A model generated the notes under the pieces. The model saw nothing but the letters and a program-made list of their open reading frames with translations. It made no database searches and had not been told where the DNA came from. From assembly GCA_020352595.1 (NCBI GenBank), contig CP070682.1:267627-276204 (forward strand): a stretch of DNA of 8,578 nucleotides, given 5' to 3'. Of the stretch, positions 1 through 5,130 are shown piece by piece. This DNA is from a bacterium (GTDB lineage: Bacteria; BMS3Abin14). Numbering within the stretch: the stretch's first letter is position 1; every line of letters begins with the position of its first letter. The translations under genes were made by a program, and so were the position numbers.

Positions 1-894
1 ATCGGGTGCGCGGCCGCCTACGGCGTGGCCCTTGCCGCCCTGGGGTACACGGGGGATGACCCCGGGAAGTTGGCGGCTCGCGTTCACAAGGCCATGGAGG
101 CTCTGGCGGCAAGCAGGCCCACGGCGGTGAACCTGTTCTGGGCCCTGGACCGCATGGGTGGGCTCCTCGCCTCTTTTCGGCATGGGGATTGCCGCAGGAT
201 CAGGGAGGCCCTCGAAGCGGAAGCGGCGGCCGTCTTCGACGAGGACCTGGCGGCCTGCCGGGCCATGGGGGACCACGGGGCCGGCCTGGTCCCGGAGGGC
301 GCAAGGATCCTCACCCACTGCAACGCAGGCGCCCTGGCCACGGCCGGCTACGGCACGGCCCTCGGTGTGATCCGCTCGGCCCACCGGCAGGGCAAGGTGT
401 CCATGGTCTGGGTGGACGAGACGAGGCCCGTCCTCCAGGGGGCCCGGCTCACCGCCTGGGAAATGGTGAGGGAAGGCATACCCGCCACCCTCGTCACCGA
501 CAGCATGGCGGGAGCGCTGATGGCCGCCGGGAAGGTGGACCTCGCCGTGGTGGGAGCCGACCGCATCGCCGCCAACGGGGACGTGGCCAACAAGATCGGG
601 ACCTACACCGTGGCCGTGCTGGCCAGGCGCCACGGCATCCCCTTCGTCGTTGCGGCGCCCCTTTCCACCATCGACTCCGGCATCCATTCGGGGGAGGAGA
701 TCCCCATCGAGGAGAGGGACCCGGCCGAAGTCACCGGTTACGGCGGCCAGACCTGGGCCCCCGAGGGGGTCGGCGTCTTCAATCCCGCCTTCGACGTGAC
801 CCCCGCCGAACTTGTGACGGCCATCGTCACGGAGAAGGGCGTTATGAAACCGCCCTACGACGCGGGCATCAAGTCCCTCGCCGGTTCGCGGTGA
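1..894 (+). CDS. mtnA: S-methyl-5-thioribose-1-phosphate isomerase, 5' end missing
   Basis: This enzyme interconverts the aldose 5-methylthioribose 1-phosphate and the ketose 5-methylthioribulose 1-phosphate in the cytoplasmic methionine salvage pathway. The frame is open from base 1, and the first visible residues (IGCAAAYGVALAAL) match the family's N-terminal glycine/alanine segment. The true start therefore lies upstream: 297 residues are visible of a family length near 345. Counting from base 1, the THCNAG motif carries the expected catalytic Cys at 107 and GADRI the catalytic Asp at 187. Their 80-residue spacing matches Cys160/Asp240 of the Bacillus enzyme. DETRPVLQGARLT and the C-terminal NPAFDVTPAELVTAIVTEKG are also typical and separate it from eIF2B subunits and ribose-1,5-bisphosphate isomerase. 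No other salvage gene is visible, so a role on 5-deoxyribose 1-phosphate (the DHAP shunt known for some MtnA enzymes) cannot be excluded. The stop lies 4 bp before glnE. Confidence 0.95.
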   Translation: MGCAAAYGVALAALGYTGDDPGKLAARVHKAMEALAASRPTAVNLFWALDRMGGLLASFRHGDCRRIREALEAEAAAVFDEDLAACRAMGDHGAGLVPEGARILTHCNAGALATAGYGTALGVIRSAHRQGKVSMVWVDETRPVLQGARLTAWEMVREGIPATLVTDSMAGALMAAGKVDLAVVGADRIAANGDVANKIGTYTVAVLARRHGIPFVVAAPLSTIDSGIHSGEEIPIEERDPAEVTGYGGQTWAPEGVGVFNPAFDVTPAELVTAIVTEKGVMKPPYDAGIKSLAGSR

Positions 895-898
895 CGCC

Positions 899-3800
899 GT
901 GGCACGGACCGGGGACCGGCTGGTCGGGATCATCAGGGCGAGCGGGCGCCTGCCCGATACGGAGGGGCTCGACTCCCTTGTCGGTTCCATCAGGGCCCAC
1001 GCGGACTCGCTGGGTCTCGGCGCCGCCTTCTGCCAGCGGATGGTCAAGGGCGCCCTTCAGACCGCAGACCCCAGATCGGCCCTGAACCGTTCCGCCAGGC
1101 TCCTTTCCTCGGTGACGGATCCCAACTTCTACTCCCTCCTGGAGGACCCTGACGGCATGCGCTCCCTCATGGTCATCCTCGGATACAGCAACTTCCTGTC
1201 GTCGCTCATCATGAGGTCCCCCGAGGATTACATCTGGCTCATGAGGGAGGTGGGCCTTTCCAGCTGCCGTGAAGCCCCGGAGATGGGCCTTGACCTCTTC
1301 CGGGCTCTGGACCAGGCCGGGTCCATGGAGGAGGCCGCCAGGGTGCTCAGGGTCAACAAGTACCGCGAGATGCTGCGCATCGGCGTGCGGGACCTCCTGG
1401 GAACGTCCACGCTGGAAGAGACCATCGTGGACATCTCCAACCTCGCGGAGGTTTCCATTGGCGCGGCCCTGGAGGTCGCTTTCGGTGACCTGAAGTCCAG
1501 GCACGGCGTCCCCATCCAGAAAACGGACCAGGGCATGAACCGGCCCAGCAGGTTCAGCGTCCTGGGCATGGGCAAGCTGGGGGGAGAGGAGCTCAATTAC
1601 AGTTCGGACGTGGACCTTTTCTACCTCTACTCGTCCCACGAGGGGATGACGACGGGGCGGCCCACCCCCTCGGGGGGGTACAGGGACGCCATCGAGAACC
1701 ACCGTTTCTTCGTCCGTCTCGGCGAGGCGCTCACACGGCTCCTGAACGAGCGCAGCGCCGACGGCATCGTCTTCAGGGTGGACCTGAGGCTGCGCCCGGA
1801 GGGGGAGTCGGGGGAGATCGCCTACTCCCTTCCCAGCCTGGAGGTCTACTATCAGTCCTGGGGACGCACCCTGGACCGCCTGGCGTTCCTCAAGGCAAGG
1901 CCCGTGGCGGGGGACCGGCGCGTGGGCGAGGAGTTCCTGGACGCCATGTCGCCTTTCATTTACCGCCGCCTCCTGGACTACGACACCCTCGAGGAGATCG
2001 GGCTCCTCAAGGACAGGATCGACCGGCAGGTCCGGGAGGAGGCCAGGGGGGTCAGGGACGTCAAGCTGGGCCGGGGAGGCATCCGGGAGATCGAGTTCCT
2101 GATCCAGAGCCTTCAGCTCATCCACGGCGGGAGGAATCCGTCCATAAGGGAGAGGAACAGCCTGCGGGCCCTCGATCGGCTCATGCAGAACGGTTTCCTC
2201 TCGGAGAGAGACGCGGAGGCGCTCAGGAACGCCTACGTCTTCCTGCGGAAGGTCGAGCACAGGGTCCAGCTGGTGGAGGAACGGCAGACGCAGCTCCTCC
2301 CGAGCCGGGAGGAGGAGATGGGGAAGCTCGCCTGGAGCCTCGGGTACGTGACGGGAGGATCAGCGGACCTGAAGCGTTTCGTCAGGGATCTGGACGCCCA
2401 CAACGACCAGGTCAAGGAGCAGTTCGACAGGCTTTTCGCGCGCGAGTCCGTACCAGTGCCGGCCGGCCCCCACCGGTACGAGGAGCTGCTCAGCGACGCC
2501 CTGTCCCCGGAGGAGGCTGCCCGGAAGCTCGAGCAGATCGGGTTCACGGACCCCGAGACCGCCTATCGGAACCTCCTTCTGCTCAGGGACGGGCCGCCGT
2601 ACAGCCACTTCCCGGACTCCTGCCGGCACCTGCTGAGGCAGATCGCCCCGGTGCTGCTGGAACACCTGCACGGCGTTCCGGACCCGGACGCGGCCCTCAT
2701 CAACCTGGATCGCTTCATCGGCCGCGTGGGGGCCAGGGCCTCCTACTACTCCATGCTGGCCGCCAACCCGGAGGCCATCAGGCTGCTGGCCGTCCTCTTC
2801 GGGTCCAGCCCCTTCCTGTCGGCATTCCTCATCCGCAAGCCGGACCTTCTCGACGTCATCGTCGCCGGCACGGACCTGGGAGCGGTCAAGCCGGGGGAGG
2901 TGATGCACGAGGAGGTCCGCGGGCTCCTGCTCTCCAGCCCCTCCCTGGAGGACGAGCTCATGGTCCTTCGCCGCTACCGCAACGGCGAGATCCTCCGCAT
3001 CGGCCTGGGGGACCTCCTCGGGTTGAAGGAGCTCGTCCGGGTCAACGCGGAGCTGACCACGCTGGCCGAGGTCCTGCTGGACGCCTCCTGGAGGATCGCC
3101 AGGAGGGAGGTGGGCGCCGGACAGGGGGAGGGCACGGGGTCCTTCGCCGTGGTGGCCCTGGGGAAGATGGGCGGCGCGGAGATGAACTACAGCAGCGATC
3201 TGGACATGATCTTCGTTTACGAGGGCCCGGATTCCAGCCGCGAGTTCCACACGAAGGTGGCCCAGAGGATGATCACGGTCCTCACGAGCCCCACCGGGGC
3301 GGGTGTCCTGTACCGCATCGACATGAGGCTGAGGCCCTCGGGACACTCCGGTCCCCTGGTGACGACCCTGAGCGCCTTCAAGCGGTACCACCGCGAGGAG
3401 GCCATGGTCTGGGAGCGCCAGGCCATGACCAAGGCGAGGTGGGTGGCGGGAGACGGGGCCTTCGGGGTGGGCCTGGCCGACCTCATGCAGGATCTGACCT
3501 ACGGGAGGCCTTTCACGGTGGGAGACCTCGAGGAGATCGTGCGCGTCAGGAGCCGCATGGAGGAGGAGATAGGGCTCGAGGCCAGGGGGGAGCATTACGA
3601 CATCAAGTCGGGCAGGGGCGGGCTGGTGGACATCGAGTTCGCCGTCCAGGTGCTTCAGCTGGCCTTCGGCGCCGACCGGCCTCAACTGCGAACCCCGTCG
3701 ACCCTCGAAGCCCTCGAAACCATGGTGAAAACTGGACTTGTGACGGAAAAGCAGTATAATACCTTGCGCTCCTCGTACCTCTTCTTCAGGGAGATCGAGA

Positions 3801-4015
3801 ACCGCTCTCAGATCTTTCAGGACCGTTCCGACCCGAGGATCCCCGCCGACCCCGGCAGGGCCGTTCCTCTGGCCAGGAGGGCGGGCTTCCCGGGCGGGGA
3901 GGATGGAGCCAGGGAGTTTCTCGGGAAGGTAGCGGCCACCCGTGACGCGGTGCGGGCCGAGTACGAGGGGATCATCGAGACCCTCAGGGGCAAACTGCCG
4001 GCTGCTCGGCGATAG
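899..4015 (+). CDS. glnE: Bifunctional glutamine synthetase adenylyltransferase / adenylyl-removing enzyme
   Basis: GlnE attaches AMP to a tyrosine of glutamine synthetase, switching it off under nitrogen excess, and removes it by phosphorolysis. In known systems it takes its signal from PII protein. The 1038-residue product contains the two expected nucleotidyltransferase halves. The N-terminal (adenylyl-removing) half has GMGKLGGEELNYSSDVDL at 223-240 with Asp237/Asp239, RVDLRLRP at 293-300, and the helical KLGRGGIREIEF motif at 389-400. The C-terminal (adenylylating) half has LGKMGGAEMNYSSDLDM at 754-770 with Asp767/Asp769, RIDMRLRP at 806-813, and KSGRGGLVDIEF at 903-914. Both metal-binding Asp pairs are intact, so both activities are expected. 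It is somewhat longer than E. coli GlnE (about 946 residues). GTG at 899 is the first start after the in-frame stop at 845-847. No clear ribosome binding site precedes it, and only 4 bp separate it from mtnA, so translational coupling is likely. No glnA or glnB is in the window. Confidence 0.96.
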   Translation: MARTGDRLVGIIRASGRLPDTEGLDSLVGSIRAHADSLGLGAAFCQRMVKGALQTADPRSALNRSARLLSSVTDPNFYSLLEDPDGMRSLMVILGYSNFLSSLIMRSPEDYIWLMREVGLSSCREAPEMGLDLFRALDQAGSMEEAARVLRVNKYREMLRIGVRDLLGTSTLEETIVDISNLAEVSIGAALEVAFGDLKSRHGVPIQKTDQGMNRPSRFSVLGMGKLGGEELNYSSDVDLFYLYSSHEGMTTGRPTPSGGYRDAIENHRFFVRLGEALTRLLNERSADGIVFRVDLRLRPEGESGEIAYSLPSLEVYYQSWGRTLDRLAFLKARPVAGDRRVGEEFLDAMSPFIYRRLLDYDTLEEIGLLKDRIDRQVREEARGVRDVKLGRGGIREIEFLIQSLQLIHGGRNPSIRERNSLRALDRLMQNGFLSERDAEALRNAYVFLRKVEHRVQLVEERQTQLLPSREEEMGKLAWSLGYVTGGSADLKRFVRDLDAHNDQVKEQFDRLFARESVPVPAGPHRYEELLSDALSPEEAARKLEQIGFTDPETAYRNLLLLRDGPPYSHFPDSCRHLLRQIAPVLLEHLHGVPDPDAALINLDRFIGRVGARASYYSMLAANPEAIRLLAVLFGSSPFLSAFLIRKPDLLDVIVAGTDLGAVKPGEVMHEEVRGLLLSSPSLEDELMVLRRYRNGEILRIGLGDLLGLKELVRVNAELTTLAEVLLDASWRIARREVGAGQGEGTGSFAVVALGKMGGAEMNYSSDLDMIFVYEGPDSSREFHTKVAQRMITVLTSPTGAGVLYRIDMRLRPSGHSGPLVTTLSAFKRYHREEAMVWERQAMTKARWVAGDGAFGVGLADLMQDLTYGRPFTVGDLEEIVRVRSRMEEEIGLEARGEHYDIKSGRGGLVDIEFAVQVLQLAFGADRPQLRTPSTLEALETMVKTGLVTEKQYNTLRSSYLFFREIENRSQIFQDRSDPRIPADPGRAVPLARRAGFPGGEDGAREFLGKVAATRDAVRAEYEGIIETLRGKLPAARR

Positions 4016-4035
4016 CGCCGGCCTGACGGTCCAAT

Positions 4036-4042
4036 GGGAGGA
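4036..4042 (+). promoter_or_regulatory. Ribosome binding site of ilvE
   Basis: GGGAGGA lies 5 bp before ATG 4048 and is a strong Shine-Dalgarno match at suitable spacing. It favours 4048 over the in-frame ATG codons at 4075 and 4087. It also means ilvE can be translated independently of the upstream glnE, which ends at 4015. Confidence 0.8.
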
Positions 4043-4047
4043 CCCCC

Positions 4048-4968
4048 ATGGTCACACCTGTGGCAAAGATCTGGATGAACGGCAAGATGGTGGACTGGGC
4101 CGACGCCCGGGTCCACGTCCTGACCCACACGCTGCACTACGGGCTGGGAGTCTTCGAGGGTATCAGGTTCTACAAGACGCCCGAGGGGCCGGGCATCTTC
4201 CGCCTGAAGGAGCACGTCAAGCGTCTTTACGACTCGTGTCACATCTGCAGGATCCAGGTTCCCTACGACCGGGACACCATCTTCAAAGCCCACCTCGATG
4301 TGGTGCGGGTCAACGGGCTCGCGGACGGATACATCAGGCCGGTGGTCTACCTCAAGGACGGACCCATGGGCCTCCTCGTCACGGACGACCATCCGGTGGG
4401 GGTCTTCATCGCCACCTGGGCGTGGGGAGCCTACCTCGGAGAGGAGGGACTGAAGAAGGGCATCCGCACCAAGATCGCCTCCTTTTCCAGGAACCACGTC
4501 AACGCCATGATGACCAAGGCCAAGATCAACGGCGCCTACGTCAACTCCATCCTCTCCAAGAGGGAGGCCAAGCAGGCCGGCTACGACGAGACCATCATGC
4601 TCGACACCGAGGGTTACGTGAGCGAGGGCAGCGGCGAGAACCTTTTCATGGTCAGGGACGGGCTGATCAAGACCACCCCTTTGGCATCCATCCTTCAGGG
4701 CATCACGCGCGACACCGTCTTCACCCTGGCCGAGATGCTCGGATACCGGGTGGTGGAGGACCGGTTCACCAGGGACGAACTGTATATCGCCGACGAGGCG
4801 TTCTTCACGGGCACCGCCGCCGAGGTCACCCCCATCAGGGAAGTGGACGACCGGGCCATCGGAGAGGGACGCCCCGGTCCCGTGACCAAAGCCATACAGG
4901 AGGCCTACTTCAAGGTCGTCCACGGCGAGGACCCGCGGTACAGGGACTGGATCACGGTGGTCAGGTAA
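4048..4968 (+). CDS. ilvE: Branched-chain amino acid aminotransferase
   Basis: IlvE is a fold-type IV, pyridoxal-phosphate-dependent transaminase. It makes valine, leucine and isoleucine from their 2-keto acids with glutamate as amino donor, in the cytoplasm. The 306-residue product is close to the E. coli length. It shows HTLHYGLGVFEGIR at 27-40, YIRPVVYLKDGPMGL in the middle, and WAWGAYLGEEGLKKGI. The lysine that should form the Schiff base is Lys159 in TKAKINGAYVNS. The cofactor-binding GYVSEGSGENLF follows at 189-200, with Glu193 as the expected pyridine-nitrogen partner. GITRD at 218-222 and TGTAAEVTP at 254-262 complete the site. The match to proteobacterial IlvE extends to the end (GEGRPGPVTKAIQEAYF), which argues against D-amino acid transaminase or aminodeoxychorismate lyase. 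It lies 32 bp after glnE, probably in the same transcript. The heptad repeat begins 6 bp after its stop. Confidence 0.96.
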   Translation: MVTPVAKIWMNGKMVDWADARVHVLTHTLHYGLGVFEGIRFYKTPEGPGIFRLKEHVKRLYDSCHICRIQVPYDRDTIFKAHLDVVRVNGLADGYIRPVVYLKDGPMGLLVTDDHPVGVFIATWAWGAYLGEEGLKKGIRTKIASFSRNHVNAMMTKAKINGAYVNSILSKREAKQAGYDETIMLDTEGYVSEGSGENLFMVRDGLIKTTPLASILQGITRDTVFTLAEMLGYRVVEDRFTRDELYIADEAFFTGTAAEVTPIREVDDRAIGEGRPGPVTKAIQEAYFKVVHGEDPRYRDWITVVR

Positions 4969-4974
4969 GGCGGT

Positions 4975-5051
4975 GTCTGGTGTCTAGAGTCTAGTGTCTG
5001 GAATCTAGTGTCTGGAATCTAGAATCTAGAGTCTAGAGTCTAGTGTCTGGG
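4975..5051 (+). repeat. Tandem array of eleven 7-bp units (consensus RTCTRGW)
   Basis: Eleven contiguous heptads run from 4975 without indels. In order they are GTCTGGT, GTCTAGA, GTCTAGT, GTCTGGA, ATCTAGT, GTCTGGA, ATCTAGA, ATCTAGA, GTCTAGA, GTCTAGT, GTCTGGG. Positions 2-4 (TCT) and 6 (G) never vary. Variation is confined to G/A at position 1, A/G at position 5, and T/A (once G) at position 7. A 20-bp stretch at 4982-5001 recurs exactly at 5031-5050, so the array has higher-order structure. It starts 6 bp after the ilvE stop and fills the first half of the ilvE-polA gap. A 7-bp period is not a codon multiple and no plausible gene crosses it, so it is non-coding. Its function is unknown: it may be a simple-sequence expansion, part of a folded RNA, or a dispersed genomic repeat. 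Confidence 0.9.
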
Positions 5052-5081
5052 AGGATCCGCATAAAGGAGCAGCCCACGTAT

Positions 5082-5109
5082 GCCAGACTCCAGAAGCTAG
5101 ACTCCGGAC
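5082..5109 (-). repeat. Four inverted copies of the same 7-bp unit
   Basis: Read on the minus strand from 5109 down to 5082, the units are GTCCGGA, GTCTAGC, TTCTGGA and GTCTGGC. They are in perfect 7-bp phase and clearly belong to the family of the array at 4975-5051. They are more degenerate than the forward units (changed bases at positions 1, 4 and 7). A 30-bp spacer (5052-5081) separates the two arms, making the whole an imperfect inverted repeat. Pairing these units with the last four forward units gives 20 of 28 identities, so a long, mismatched hairpin is possible in RNA or extruded DNA. The inverted arm ends about 21 bp before the polA start and 9 bp before its ribosome binding site. 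Confidence 0.8.
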
Positions 5110-5118
5110 ACAGCGTTC

Positions 5119-5123
5119 AGGAG
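5119..5123 (+). promoter_or_regulatory. Ribosome binding site deciding the TTG start of polA
   Basis: AGGAG lies 7 bp before TTG 5131. There is no in-frame ATG or GTG between this site and the conserved FEN-domain motif LFLIDGSSY, so this Shine-Dalgarno is the main support for the unusual TTG start. Confidence 0.75.
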
Positions 5124-5130
5124 CCGATTT

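Noticed and set aside
869..3685. Two minus-strand open frames (869-2260 and 2360-3685) opposite glnE
   Set aside because: Both are composition-driven shadows of glnE, with no family motifs and no ribosome binding site context that would favour them.
5064..5100. Tiny leader frame in the repeat spacer: AAGGAG (5064-5069), then ATG 5080 and five further codons ending at TAG 5098-5100
   Set aside because: The spacing to the ATG is long (10 bp), the product is six residues, and most of it is simply the inverted heptads read through. There is no regulatory codon run such as that of an attenuator peptide.
4975..5109. CRISPR array or insertion-sequence ends
   Set aside because: The units are 7 bp and contiguous with no variable spacers, so it is not a CRISPR array. 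No transposase or target-site duplication is visible, and the inverted arms are unequal in length (77 and 28 bp).
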